From assembly GCF_024713975.1 (NCBI RefSeq), contig NC_091094.1, positions 27,366,501-27,430,500 on the forward strand: a stretch of 64,000 bases of DNA. The letters run 5' to 3'. The translations under genes and the position numbers were made by a program. Shown here in pieces: positions 9,068 through 20,331 of this stretch (positions within the stretch are counted from its first letter, which is position 1; each line of letters begins with the position of its first letter). The stretch is from Paralichthys olivaceus. Its lineage: Eukaryota > Chordata > Actinopteri > Pleuronectiformes > Paralichthyidae. The notes under the pieces were generated by a model. It worked only from the letters and a program-made list of their open reading frames with translations, had not been told where the DNA came from and made no database searches.

Positions 9068-9140
9068 TGCCCCGTGTGAGGGTTGAACTCACGACCTTCA
9101 GATTATGAGACTGACGCGCTGCCTACTGCGCCAACGAGGC
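9068..9140 (-). tRNA. tRNA-Met (CAT), elongator, copy 4
   Basis: Canonical T loop (TTCAACC) as in copies 1 and 2. It is the only Met gene right of the insertion. Confidence 0.95.
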
Positions 9141-9948
9141 CTATTTTATGAACAAAATGTGTGCCAAAAAAAATCTATATTTAAAAGTGACGGAACTACA
9201 AAATACCATTTGTCAGTCAAAATAGTTCGGTCCAAATGTTACATGCCGTACGGACAGGACCAATGTTGCTGTAGAAACTTTGAATCATCTAGAAGAAGAA
9301 TCATCAGGAGAAGACCTATCCACACTTTTAAAGTAATTATGAACCAGTCCACAGTGAGCATTGGAATGCAAATACCTTAATCTGCTTGATGGCCAAGAAC
9401 CTCACACCTGGAGCAGGGTGTGGCTAGCAGCTCAGCTGGCCTCTAATGCAAACGACTGGCCAAGTGCAAAAGTCATTTAGACTTGAAAAACACTCTTGAT
9501 TCTAAAAGTTTCTACTTCATTCCCAAACCCTGTAAACAGACTCCTGGGTGGTACAGAAATGCAAAACACTACTTGTCTGTCACATAACCATGCATTCAAT
9601 CCAATGTCTCACAATTCAACATACATGTGTGTATTCTAGAACATTGCTGTCCAGTACTGTGTCCAAATGGTCCAAATGTTCCAGAACAAGAGTCATAAAG
9701 AGATAACGCTCAGTGTTTGTAAAGTCATTTCGAGCCAGTTAACTGTGAGCCTTACAAATCAATAATGTTAATCCACTTGGCGGCCCAAAGGCTCACACCT
9801 GGGACAGGGTGGGGCTAGCAGCCCATGTGGCCTCTACTGCAAATGACAGCCCCAATACCAATGCACTTTCGACTAGAAGGATGGTATACACATACCGATC
9901 ACTATACCCACCACGGGTGGTGCAACTCATTGGCTAAAGGTAGTATGA

Positions 9949-10019
9949 TGCATTAGCCGGGAATCGAACCCGGGCCTCCCGCGTGGCAGGCGAGAATTCT
10001 ACCACTGAACCACCAATGC
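9949..10019 (-). tRNA. tRNA-Gly (GCC), fully paired T stem
   Basis: T stem CCGGG/CCCGG, closest to the vertebrate consensus and the same as the interrupted gene. It is the last gene of Array A. Confidence 0.95.
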
Positions 10020-10710
10020 TTGCTTTGATGTTGTTTTTCGACTTTTTTTTTTTCGAGAACTCCCACTTAAGGGACCAGCATGCCCTGCCAGGGCAGTTTA
10101 TCTGATGTGTAAACCACTTCAAAGACCCCCTACCTTTACACTTTTCTGACATCCGATTGAGAGAGGGGTGCCCGACCATTCCTGTTATGTTCAACAGATA
10201 TATTCACAACCGCTTCTCGGTGTGACTGGCCAAGTGTGTAGAGGTAAGAGAGGAGCAGGGTTAATATTTCTCTCTCAAGCCTGACATAACTATTTCTGTT
10301 ACTTTTCATGTGAACAACCAAGTGAAAGACTATAAAGAGAATGTCTGGACACGTACAAACATGTGCTCTCTGATGTCATTGACCAATACTCTATGGAATG
10401 CAGAGCCTGTAAGTAACTAGTTGGAAGGTTGCTCATATTTCCACCACAGAGCAAATCAGAAGTAATGCCTGCTGTCAAGGGGAGGCTTTGATCCAGATTG
10501 GGAGCCTATAACAACTATCAATGTTCTAACAGTGGGTCCTGGATAATAACAATTTCATAACACCCACACGCACCTTTGAATCTCTCTTCTGAAATCTCAA
10601 AGCGCTCCATTCCTATCATTGGATTTGGCTCCTCCCAGAAAACCCCTTATGGGAATCAGTGTTTATGGTGTATTTACCAGCCTCAGGCCCTGGGGGTCCA
10701 CAGTATGTCA

Positions 10711-10783
10711 GTTTCTGTAGTGTAGTGGTTATCACGTTCGCTTAACACGCGAAAGGTCCCCAGCTCGAAACTGGGCAGAAACA
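10711..10783 (+). tRNA. tRNA-Val (AAC), unit 1 (reference copy)
   Basis: A 73-nt gene with acceptor GTTTCTG/CAGAAAC fully paired and discriminator A. Box A is at nt 8-18 (TAGTGTAGTGG), the anticodon loop is TTAACAC with a TTCGC/GCGAA stem, and the T stem CCCAG/CTGGG is fully paired. The oddity is the T loop CTCGAAA: position 54 (10764) is C instead of the near-universal T, and box B reads AGCTCGAAACT. No T4 lies closer than 10858-10861 (75 nt downstream); only TTCTTT is near. Anticodon AAC would be read as IAC after A34 deamination. Confidence 0.9.
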
Positions 10784-11245
10784 GCTACCTCTGTCTCAAT
10801 TCTTTGCCAGACAATGGTAATATCTGCATCTCCATTGATGTCGTTCACAGTGAGTGCTTTTGGCAGATGTGGTGGCAACTTTGAGAAATTTACGGATGGC
10901 AAACTTTCCATTAGCTCTCAGGCTGTCACTGCTTTGTCTGTCACGCTCAGGCCAAGGTCATACAGGGCTCATCCCAGGGATTTGAAAGGAGACACCAGCA
11001 AAGAGAGGAACCTCCCAAATGGAAGCAGCATTAGAGATTCTGCCCGAGAGAGATTCTGCCCGAGAGAGATTTTGCCCGAGAGAGATTCTGCCCGAGGTAT
11101 CCTATGCAGGTTGTTGCTTCTCTTTTTGAGAGATTTGGGACAGTAAGCTATTCCTCATTTTTCACAAAGGACTCCTCCAATGGGAAAAAAGGAATGGGAC
11201 CCAACGTGTATTAATGGGTCAGCAGAAGTGTCTTGTGCCACGGAG

Positions 11246-11318
11246 GTTTCTGTAGTGTAGTGGTTATCACGTTCGCTTCACACGCGAAAGGTCCCCAGCT
11301 CGAAACTGGGCAGAAACA
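11246..11318 (+). tRNA. tRNA-Val (CAC), unit 1 (reference copy)
   Basis: Identical to the Val-AAC at 10711 except for the wobble base: loop TTCACAC instead of TTAACAC. It shares C54 in the T loop. A T4 terminator follows at 11336-11339. Confidence 0.9.
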
Positions 11319-11335
11319 TCTTTATGCCATGATGC

Positions 11336-11339
11336 TTTT
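11336..11339 (+). terminator. Pol III T4 terminator of Val-CAC (representative)
   Basis: TTTT lies 18 nt after the gene, in ATGCTTTTATC. The same sequence follows the Val-CAC genes of the other units. Confidence 0.7.
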
Positions 11340-12037
11340 ATCAAACACAGTGAGGTCCACCTGCTTGCGACTCAACTTATGTGTCTCCATTTGATATATT
11401 GGGTTTCAGAGACGGTGGTTCCAAGGCTGGATGAAGACAGTCACACTTGAGATCGTTCACAATGAGGGTTTTTTGCAGATGGGGTGAAGAATTAGGGATG
11501 GCAACCTTTCCATTCGCTCTCAGGCAGAGTCACTGCTTTGCCTGTCACACTCAAGCTCAAGCCAAGGTCATGCAAGGCTCATCCCAGGGGTTTGAAAGGA
11601 GACAGCACCAAATAGAGGAACCTCCCAAATGGAAGCAGCATTACAGATTCTGAACTGCTTGTGGAACAGAAGATCATGATACCCTATGGTTCTTTGCTTT
11701 CTTCAGACTGGGAGGGACTTGCAGCCCCTTGTGAAAGAAAAGTTCACAACTTTGAGGTTTGATGAGTTCTGTTCCACCAGTGAGGCAGTGTCCTCAAGAG
11801 GGACCCGGAGGACAGTCCAGTAGTAGTATTCATCCCAAGTGCGGTATACTCGGAGCATATATGAAACCTTTGCAAATTGAGGGAACACAAAGTTGCCAAT
11901 TTAAGCCCTCAGTCCAGTTGACTAGAGTAGAAAGCCAGTTTAACAAACCATTTGTCATCATCTCCCCAACAGAAAGTGTACAATGCGATAAACATCAGAA
12001 CAGCGTCACCCGATGGCCGAGCTTGCTATGAAATCAG

Positions 12038-12109
12038 TCCTCGTTAGTATAGTGGCAAGTATCTCCGCCTGTCACGTGGAAGACCGGGGTTCAATTCCCC
12101 GACGAGGAG
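12038..12109 (+). tRNA. tRNA-Asp (GTC), unit 1, T40 variant (reference)
   Basis: A 72-nt gene. The acceptor TCCTCGT/ACGAGGA is fully paired with discriminator G, the anticodon loop is CTGTCAC, and the T loop TTCAATT is canonical. The 3' anticodon stem reads GTGGA instead of GCGGA, turning the G30-C40 pair into G-U. This marks the six 1698-bp units. Confidence 0.94.
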
Positions 12110-12119
12110 TCTATCGGTG

Positions 12120-12123
12120 TTTT
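12120..12123 (+). terminator. Pol III T4 terminator of Asp (representative)
   Basis: TTTT in CGGTGTTTTCTG, 10 nt after the Asp gene. Repeated in the other units. Confidence 0.7.
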
Positions 12124-12408
12124 CTGCTCAATTTCCACCACAGAGCAAATCAGAAGTAATGCTAGCTGTCAAGGGGAGGCTTTGATCCAGATTGGGAGCC
12201 TATAACAACTATGAATGTTCTAACAGTGGGTCCTGGATAATAACAATTTCATAACACCCACACGCACCTTTGAATCTCTCTTCTGGAATCGCGCTCCTTG
12301 CAGCACATTCCTATCATTGGATTTGGCTCCTCCCAGAAAACCCATTATGGGAATCAGTGTTTATGGTGTATTTACCAGCCTCAGGCCCTGGGGGTCCACA
12401 GTATGTCA

Positions 12409-12481
12409 GTTTCTGTAGTGTAGTGGTTATCACCTTCGCTTAACACGCGAAAGGTCCCCAGCTCGAAACTGGGCAGAAACA
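12409..12481 (+). tRNA. tRNA-Val (AAC), short unit S1, C26 variant
   Basis: Reads CACCTTCGC where others have CACGTTCGC. Position 26, normally a purine between the D and anticodon stems, is C. Seen in all five short units. Confidence 0.87.
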
Positions 12482-12934
12482 GCTACCTCTGTCTCAATTC
12501 TTTGCCAGACAACGGTAATATCTGCATCTCTATTGATGTCGTTCACATTGAGTGCTTTTGGCAGATGTGGTGGCAACTTTGAGAAATTTACGGATGGCAA
12601 ACTTTCCATTAGCTCTCAGGCTGTCACTGCTTTGTCTGTCACGCTCAGGCCAAGGTCATACAGGGCTCATCCCAGGGATTTGAAAGGAGACACCAGCAAA
12701 GAGAGGAACCTCCCAAATGGAAGCAGCATTAGAGATTCTGCCCGAGAGAGATTCTGCCCGAGAGAGATTCTGCCCGAGAGAGATTTTGCCCGAGAGAGAT
12801 TCTGCCCGAGGTATCCTATGCAGGTTGTTGCTTCTCTTTTTGAGAGATTTGGGACAGTAAGCTATTCCTCATTTTTCAATCAGTGTTTATGGTGTATTTA
12901 CCAGCCTCAGGCCCTGGGGGTCCACAGTATGTCA
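12409..12934 (+). repeat. Short unit S1 (526 bp, Val-AAC only)
   Basis: Runs from Val-AAC through a five-copy minisatellite to CTCATTTTTC. It then jumps directly to AATCAGTGTTTATGG, just before the next Val-AAC, so the Val-CAC and Asp part is deleted. Confidence 0.9.
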
Positions 12935-13007
12935 GTTTCTGTAGTGTAGTGGTTATCACGTTCGCTTAACACGCGAAAGGTCCCCAGCTCGAAACTGGGC
13001 AGAAACA
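12935..13007 (+). tRNA. tRNA-Val (AAC), unit 2
   Basis: Standard copy, 526 bp after S1. Confidence 0.9.
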
Positions 13008-13469
13008 GCTACCTCTGTCTCAATTCTTTGCCAGACAACGGTAATATCTGCATCTCCATTGATGTCGTTCACATTGAGTGCTTTTGGCAGATGTGGTGGC
13101 AACTTTGAGAAATTTACGGATGGCAAACTTTCCATTAGCTCTCAGGCTGTCACTGCTTTGTCTGTCACGCTCAGGCCAAGGTCATACAGGGCTCATCCCA
13201 GGGATTTGAAAGGAGACACCAGCAAAGAGAGGAACCTCCCAAATGGAAGCAGCATTAGAGATTCTGCCCGAGAGAGATTCTGCCCGAGAGAGATTTTGCC
13301 CGAGAGAGATTCTGCCCGAGGTATCCTATGCAGGTTGTTGCTTCTCTTTTTGAGAGATTTGGGACAGTAAGCTATTCCTCATTTTTCACAAAGGACTCCT
13401 CCAATGGGAAAAAAGGAATGGGACCCAACGTGTATTAGTGGGTCAGCAGAAGTGTCTTGTGCCACGGAG

Positions 13470-13542
13470 GTTTCTGTAGTGTAGTGGTTATCACATTCGC
13501 TTCACACGCGAAAGGTCCCCAGCTCGAAACTGGGCAGAAACA
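13470..13542 (+). tRNA. tRNA-Val (CAC), unit 2, A26 variant
   Basis: Reads CACATTCGC, so position 26 is A. The same variant is at 24675 and 37576, each time in the full unit directly after a short unit. Confidence 0.9.
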
Positions 13543-14260
13543 TCTTTATGCCATGATGCTTTTATCAAACACAGTGAGGTCCACCTGCTTGCGACTCAAC
13601 TTATGTGTCTCCATTTGATATATTGGGTTTCAGAGACGGTGGTTCCAAGGCTGGATGAAGACAGTCACACTTGAGATCGTTCACAATGAGGGTTTTTGCA
13701 GATGGGGTGAAGAATTAGGGATGGCAACCTTTCCATTCGCTCTCAGGCAGAGTCACTGCTTTGCCTGTCACACTCAAGCTCAAGCCAAGGTCATGCAAGG
13801 CTCATCCCAGGGGTTTGAAAGGAGACAGCACCAAATAGAGGAACCTCCCAGATGGAAGCAGCATTACAGATTCTGAACTGCTTGTGGAACAGAAGATCAT
13901 GATACCCTATGGTTCTTTGCTTTCTTCAGACTGGGAGGGACTTGCAGCCCTTTGTGAAAGAAAAGTTCACAACTTTGAGGTTTGATGAGTTCTGTTCCAC
14001 CAGTGAGGCAGTGTCCTCAAGAGGGACCCGGAGGACAGTCCAGGAGTAGTATTCATCCCAAGTGCGGTATACTCGGAGCATATATGAAACCTTTGCAAAT
14101 TGAGGGAACACAAAGTTGCCAATTTAAGCCCTCAGTCCAGTTGACTAGAGTAGAAAGCCAGTTTAACAAACCATTTGTCATCATCTCCCCAACAGAAAGT
14201 GTACAATGCGATAAACATCAGAACAGCGTCACCCGATGGCCGAGCTTGCTATGAAATCAG

Positions 14261-14332
14261 TCCTCGTTAGTATAGTGGCAAGTATCTCCGCCTGTCACGC
14301 GGAAGACCGGGGTTCAATTCCCCGACGAGGAG
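14261..14332 (+). tRNA. tRNA-Asp (GTC), unit 2 (C40 reference)
   Basis: Anticodon stem TCCGC/GCGGA fully paired. This is the common form of the array. Confidence 0.95.
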
Positions 14333-14631
14333 TCTATCGGTGTTTTCTGCTCAATTTCCACCACAGAGCAAATCAGAAGTAATGCTAGCTGTCAAGGGGA
14401 GGCTTTGATCCAGATTGGGAGCCTATAACAACTATGAATGTTCTAACAGTGGGTCCTGGATAATAACAATTTCATAACACCCACACGCACCTTTGAATCT
14501 CTCTTCTGGAATCGCGCTCCTTGCAGCACATTCCTATCATTGGATTTGGCTCCTCCCAGAAAACCCATTATGGGAATCAGTGTTTATGGTGTATTTACCA
14601 GCCTCAGGCCCTGGGGGTCCACAGTATGTCA

Positions 14632-14704
14632 GTTTCTGTAGTGTAGTGGTTATCACGTTCGCTTAACACGCGAAAGGTCCCCAGCTCGAAACTGGGCAGA
14701 AACA
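14632..14704 (+). tRNA. tRNA-Val (AAC), unit 3
   Basis: Standard copy. Confidence 0.9.
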
Positions 14705-15166
14705 GCTACCTCTGTCTCAATTCTTTGCCAGACAACGGTAATATCTGCATCTCCATTGATGTCGTTCACATTGAGTGCTTTTGGCAGATGTGGTGGCAAC
14801 TTTGAGAAATTTACGGATGGCAAACTTTCCATTAGCTCTCAGGCTGTCACTGCTTTGTCTGTCACGCTCAGGCCAAGGTCATACAGGGCTCATCCCAGGG
14901 ATTTGAAAGGAGACACCAGCAAAGAGAGGAACCTCCCAAATGGAAGCAGCATTAGAGATTCTGCCCGAGAGAGATTCTGCCCGAGAGAGATTTTGCCCGA
15001 GAGAGATTCTGCCCGAGGTATCCTATGCAGGTTGTTGCTTCTCTTTTTGAGAGATTTGGGACAGTAAGCTATTCCTCATTTTTCACAAAGGACTCCTCCA
15101 ATGGGAAAAAAGGAATGGGACCCAACGTGTATTAGTGGGTCAGCAGAAGTGTCTTGTGCCACGGAG

Positions 15167-15239
15167 GTTTCTGTAGTGTAGTGGTTATCACGTTCGCTTC
15201 ACACGCGAAAGGTCCCCAGCTCGAAACTGGGCAGAAACA
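15167..15239 (+). tRNA. tRNA-Val (CAC), unit 3
   Basis: Standard copy, G26. Confidence 0.9.
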
Positions 15240-15957
15240 TCTTTATGCCATGATGCTTTTATCAAACACAGTGAGGTCCACCTGCTTGCGACTCAACTTA
15301 TGTGTCTCCATTTGATATATTGGGTTTCAGAGACGGTGGTTCCAAGGCTGGATGAAGACAGTCACACTTGAGATCGTTCACAATGAGGGTTTTTGCAGAT
15401 GGGGTGAAGAATTAGGGATGGCAACCTTTCCATTCGCTCTCAGGCAGAGTCACTGCTTTGCCTGTCACACTCAAGCTCAAGCCAAGGTCATGCAAGGCTC
15501 ATCCCAGGGGTTTGAAAGGAGACAGCACCAAATAGAGGAACCTCCCAGATGGAAGCAGCATTACAGATTCTGAACTGCTTGTGGAACAGAAGATCATGAT
15601 ACCCTATGGTTCTTTGCTTTCTTCAGACTGGGAGGGACTTGCAGCCCTTTGTGAAAGAAAAGTTCACAACTTTGAGGTTTGATGAGTTCTGTTCCACCAG
15701 TGAGGCAGTGTCCTCAAGAGGGACCCGGAGGACAGTCCAGGAGTAGTATTCATCCCAAGTGCGGTATACTCGGAGCATATATGAAACCTTTGCAAATTGA
15801 GGGAACACAAAGTTGCCAATTTAAGCCCTCAGTCCAGTTGACTAGAGTAGAAAGCCAGTTTAACAAACCATTTGTCATCATCTCCCCAACAGAAAGTGTA
15901 CAATGCGATAAACATCAGAACAGCGTCACCCGATGGCCGAGCTTGCTATGAAATCAG

Positions 15958-16029
15958 TCCTCGTTAGTATAGTGGCAAGTATCTCCGCCTGTCACGCGGA
16001 AGACCGGGGTTCAATTCCCCGACGAGGAG
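15958..16029 (+). tRNA. tRNA-Asp (GTC), unit 3
   Basis: C40 form. Confidence 0.95.
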
Positions 16030-16328
16030 TCTATCGGTGTTTTCTGCTCAATTTCCACCACAGAGCAAATCAGAAGTAATGCTAGCTGTCAAGGGGAGGC
16101 TTTGATCCAGATTGGGAGCCTATAACAACTATGAATGTTCTAACAGTGGGTCCTGGATAATAACAATTTCATAACACCCACACGCACCTTTGAATCTCTC
16201 TTCTGGAATCGCGCTCCTTGCAGCACATTCCTATCATTGGATTTGGCTCCTCCCAGAAAACCCATTATGGGAATCAGTGTTTATGGTGTATTTACCAGCC
16301 TCAGGCCCTGGGGGTCCACAGTATGTCA

Positions 16329-16401
16329 GTTTCTGTAGTGTAGTGGTTATCACGTTCGCTTAACACGCGAAAGGTCCCCAGCTCGAAACTGGGCAGAAAC
16401 A
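16329..16401 (+). tRNA. tRNA-Val (AAC), unit 4
   Basis: Standard copy. Confidence 0.9.
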
Positions 16402-16863
16402 GCTACCTCTGTCTCAATTCTTTGCCAGACAACGGTAATATCTGCATCTCCATTGATGTCGTTCACATTGAGTGCTTTTGGCAGATGTGGTGGCAACTTT
16501 GAGAAATTTACGGATGGCAAACTTTCCATTAGCTCTCAGGCTGTCACTGCTTTGTCTGTCACGCTCAGGCCAAGGTCATACAGGGCTCATCCCAGGGATT
16601 TGAAAGGAGACACCAGCAAAGAGAGGAACCTCCCAAATGGAAGCAGCATTAGAGATTCTGCCCGAGAGAGATTCTGCCCGAGAGAGATTTTGCCCGAGAG
16701 AGATTCTGCCCGAGGTATCCTATGCAGGTTGTTGCTTCTCTTTTTGAGAGATTTGGGACAGTAAGCTATTCCTCATTTTTCACAAAGGACTCCTCCAATG
16801 GGAAAAAAGGAATGGGACCCAACGTGTATTAGTGGGTCAGCAGAAGTGTCTTGTGCCACGGAG

Positions 16864-16936
16864 GTTTCTGTAGTGTAGTGGTTATCACGTTCGCTTCACA
16901 CGCGAAAGGTCCCCAGCTCGAAACTGGGCAGAAACA
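16864..16936 (+). tRNA. tRNA-Val (CAC), unit 4
   Basis: Standard copy. A private A in the following spacer (TTCACTCTC near 17131) marks this unit. Confidence 0.9.
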
Positions 16937-17654
16937 TCTTTATGCCATGATGCTTTTATCAAACACAGTGAGGTCCACCTGCTTGCGACTCAACTTATGT
17001 GTCTCCATTTGATATATTGGGTTTCAGAGACGGTGGTTCCAAGGCTGGATGAAGACAGTCACACTTGAGATCGTTCACAATGAGGGTTTTTGCAGATGGG
17101 GTGAAGAATTAGGGATGGCAACCTTTCCATTCACTCTCAGGCAGAGTCACTGCTTTGCCTGTCACACTCAAGCTCAAGCCAAGGTCATGCAAGGCTCATC
17201 CCAGGGGTTTGAAAGGAGACAGCACCAAATAGAGGAACCTCCCAAATGGAAGCAGCATTACAGATTCTGAACTGCTTGTGGAACAGAAGATCATGATACC
17301 CTATGGTTCTTTGCTTTCTTCAGACTGGGAGGGACTTGCAGCCCTTTGTGAAAGAAAAGTTCACAACTTTGAGGTTTGATGAGTTCTGTTCCACCAGTGA
17401 GGCAGTGTCCTCAAGAGGGACCCGGAGGACAGTCCAGGAGTAGTATTCATCCCAAGTGCGGTATACTCGGAGCATATATGAAACCTTTGCAAATTGAGGG
17501 AACACAAAGTTGCCAATTTAAGCCCTCAGTCCAGTTGACTAGAGTAGAAAGCCAGTTTAACAAACCATTTGTCATCATCTCCCCAACAGAAAGTGTACAA
17601 TGCGATAAACATCAGAACAGCGTCACCCGATGGCCGAGCTTGCTATGAAATCAG

Positions 17655-17726
17655 TCCTCGTTAGTATAGTGGCAAGTATCTCCGCCTGTCACGCGGAAGA
17701 CCGGGGTTCAATTCCCCGACGAGGAG
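17655..17726 (+). tRNA. tRNA-Asp (GTC), unit 4
   Basis: C40 form. Confidence 0.95.
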
Positions 17727-18025
17727 TCTATCGGTGTTTTCTGCTCAATTTCCACCACAGAGCAAATCAGAAGTAATGCTAGCTGTCAAGGGGAGGCTTT
17801 GATCCAGATTGGGAGCCTATAACAACTATGAATGTTCTAACAGTGGGTCCTGGATAATAACAATTTCATAACACCCACACGCACCTTTGAATCTCTCTTC
17901 TGGAATCGCGCTCCTTGCAGCACATTCCTATCATTGGATTTGGCTCCTCCCAGAAAACCCATTATGGGAATCAGTGTTTATGGTGTATTTACCAGCCTCA
18001 GGCCCTGGGGGTCCACAGTATGTCA

Positions 18026-18098
18026 GTTTCTGTAGTGTAGTGGTTATCACGTTCGCTTAACACGCGAAAGGTCCCCAGCTCGAAACTGGGCAGAAACA
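18026..18098 (+). tRNA. tRNA-Val (AAC), unit 5
   Basis: Standard copy in a 1698-bp unit. Confidence 0.9.
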
Positions 18099-18560
18099 GC
18101 TACCTCTGTCTCAATTCTTTGCCAGACAATGGTAATATCTGCATCTCCATTGATGTCGTTCACAGTGAGTGCTTTTGGCAGATGTGGTGGCAACTTTGAG
18201 AAATTTACGGATGGCAAACTTTCCATTAGCTCTCAGGCTGTCACTGCTTTGTCTGTCACGCTCAGGCCAAGGTCATACAGGGCTCATCCCAGGGATTTGA
18301 AAGGAGACACCAGCAAAGAGAGGAACCTCCCAAATGGAAGCAGCATTAGAGATTCTGCCCGAGAGAGATTCTGCCCGAGAGAGATTTTGCCCGAGAGAGA
18401 TTCTGCCCGAGGTATCCTATGCAGGTTGTTGCTTCTCTTTTTGAGAGATTTGGGACAGTAAGCTATTCCTCATTTTTCACAAAGGACTCCTCCAATGGGA
18501 AAAAAGGAATGGGACCCAACGTGTATTAATGGGTCAGCAGAAGTGTCTTGTGCCACGGAG

Positions 18561-18633
18561 GTTTCTGTAGTGTAGTGGTTATCACGTTCGCTTCACACGC
18601 GAAAGGTCCCCAGCTCGAAACTGGGCAGAAACA
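18561..18633 (+). tRNA. tRNA-Val (CAC), unit 5
   Basis: Standard copy. Confidence 0.9.
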
Positions 18634-19352
18634 TCTTTATGCCATGATGCTTTTATCAAACACAGTGAGGTCCACCTGCTTGCGACTCAACTTATGTGTC
18701 TCCATTTGATATATTGGGTTTCAGAGACGGTGGTTCCAAGGCTGGATGAAGACAGTCACACTTGAGATCGTTCACAATGAGGGTTTTTTGCAGATGGGGT
18801 GAAGAATTAGGGATGGCAACCTTTCCATTCGCTCTCAGGCAGAGTCACTGCTTTGCCTGTCACACTCAAGCTCAAGCCAAGGTCATGCAAGGCTCATCCC
18901 AGGGGTTTGAAAGGAGACAGCACCAAATAGAGGAACCTCCCAAATGGAAGCAGCATTACAGATTCTGAACTGCTTGTGGAACAGAAGATCATGATACCCT
19001 ATGGTTCTTTGCTTTCTTCAGACTGGGAGGGACTTGCAGCCCCTTGTGAAAGAAAAGTTCACAACTTTGAGGTTTGATGAGTTCTGTTCCACCAGTGAGG
19101 CAGTGTCCTCAAGAGGGACCCGGAGGACAGTCCAGTAGTAGTATTCATCCCAAGTGCGGTATACTCGGAGCATATATGAAACCTTTGCAAATTGAGGGAA
19201 CACAAAGTTGCCAATTTAAGCCCTCAGTCCAGTTGACTAGAGTAGAAAGCCAGTTTAACAAACCATTTGTCATCATCTCCCCAACAGAAAGTGTACAATG
19301 CGATAAACATCAGAACAGCGTCACCCGATGGCCGAGCTTGCTATGAAATCAG

Positions 19353-19424
19353 TCCTCGTTAGTATAGTGGCAAGTATCTCCGCCTGTCACGTGGAAGACC
19401 GGGGTTCAATTCCCCGACGAGGAG
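19353..19424 (+). tRNA. tRNA-Asp (GTC), unit 5, T40 variant
   Basis: GTGGA anticodon-stem form, as at 12038. Confidence 0.94.
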
Positions 19425-19723
19425 TCTATCGGTGTTTTCTGCTCAATTTCCACCACAGAGCAAATCAGAAGTAATGCTAGCTGTCAAGGGGAGGCTTTGA
19501 TCCAGATTGGGAGCCTATAACAACTATGAATGTTCTAACAGTGGGTCCTGGATAATAACAATTTCATAACACCCACACGCACCTTTGAATCTCTCTTCTG
19601 GAATCGCGCTCCTTGCAGCACATTCCTATCATTGGATTTGGCTCCTCCCAGAAAACCCATTATGGGAATCAGTGTTTATGGTGTATTTACCAGCCTCAGG
19701 CCCTGGGGGTCCACAGTATGTCA

Positions 19724-19796
19724 GTTTCTGTAGTGTAGTGGTTATCACGTTCGCTTAACGCGCGAAAGGTCCCCAGCTCGAAACTGGGCAGAAACA
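19724..19796 (+). tRNA. tRNA-Val (AAC), unit 6, G37 variant
   Basis: Reads TTAACGCGCG, so the base 3' of the anticodon (A37) is G. The only other copy is at 32625, and the two mark the starts of the higher-order repeats. Confidence 0.88.
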
Positions 19797-20258
19797 GCTA
19801 CCTCTGTCTCAATTCTTTGCCAGACAATGGTAATATCTGCATCTCCATTGATGTCGTTCACAGTGAGTGCTTTTGGCAGATGTGGTGGCAACTTTGAGAA
19901 ATTTACGGATGGCAAACTTTCCATTAGCTCTCAGGCTGTCACTGCTTTGTCTGTCACGCTCAGGCCAAGGTCATACAGGGCTCATCCCAGGGATTTGAAA
20001 GGAGACACCAGCAAAGAGAGGAACCTCCCAAATGGAAGCAGCATTAGAGATTCTGCCCGAGAGAGATTCTGCCCGAGAGAGATTTTGCCCGAGAGAGATT
20101 CTGCCCGAGGTATCCTATGCAGGTTGTTGCTTCTCTTTTTGAGAGATTTGGGACAGTAAGCTATTCCTCATTTTTCACAAAGGACTCCTCCAATGGGAAA
20201 AAAGGAATGGGACCCAACGTGTATTAATGGGTCAGCAGAAGTGTCTTGTGCCACGGAG

Positions 20259-20331
20259 GTTTCTGTAGTGTAGTGGTTATCACGTTCGCTTCACACGCGA
20301 AAGGTCCCCAGCTCGAAACTGGGCAGAAACA
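20259..20331 (+). tRNA. tRNA-Val (CAC), unit 6
   Basis: Standard copy. Confidence 0.9.

Larger units (their letters stand above)
8596..10437. repeat. Array A, right part, and its end
   Basis: Resumes the 1382-bp unit exactly where it was broken (8637 to 10019 is 1382 bp). The final partial unit runs to about 10437. There, after an 8-bp insertion in CCTGTA/GTTGG, it passes into Array B spacer sequence. Confidence 0.93.

Noticed and set aside
11246-11318. Reading the CAC gene as a suppressor or misannotated Met-type tRNA
   Set aside because: The loop TTCACAC gives anticodon CAC, a normal Val isoacceptor, and the body is otherwise the Val sequence.
12724-12811. CRISPR-like look of the 16-bp direct repeats
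   Set aside because: The repeats abut with no unique spacers and lie in a eukaryotic array; it is a minisatellite.
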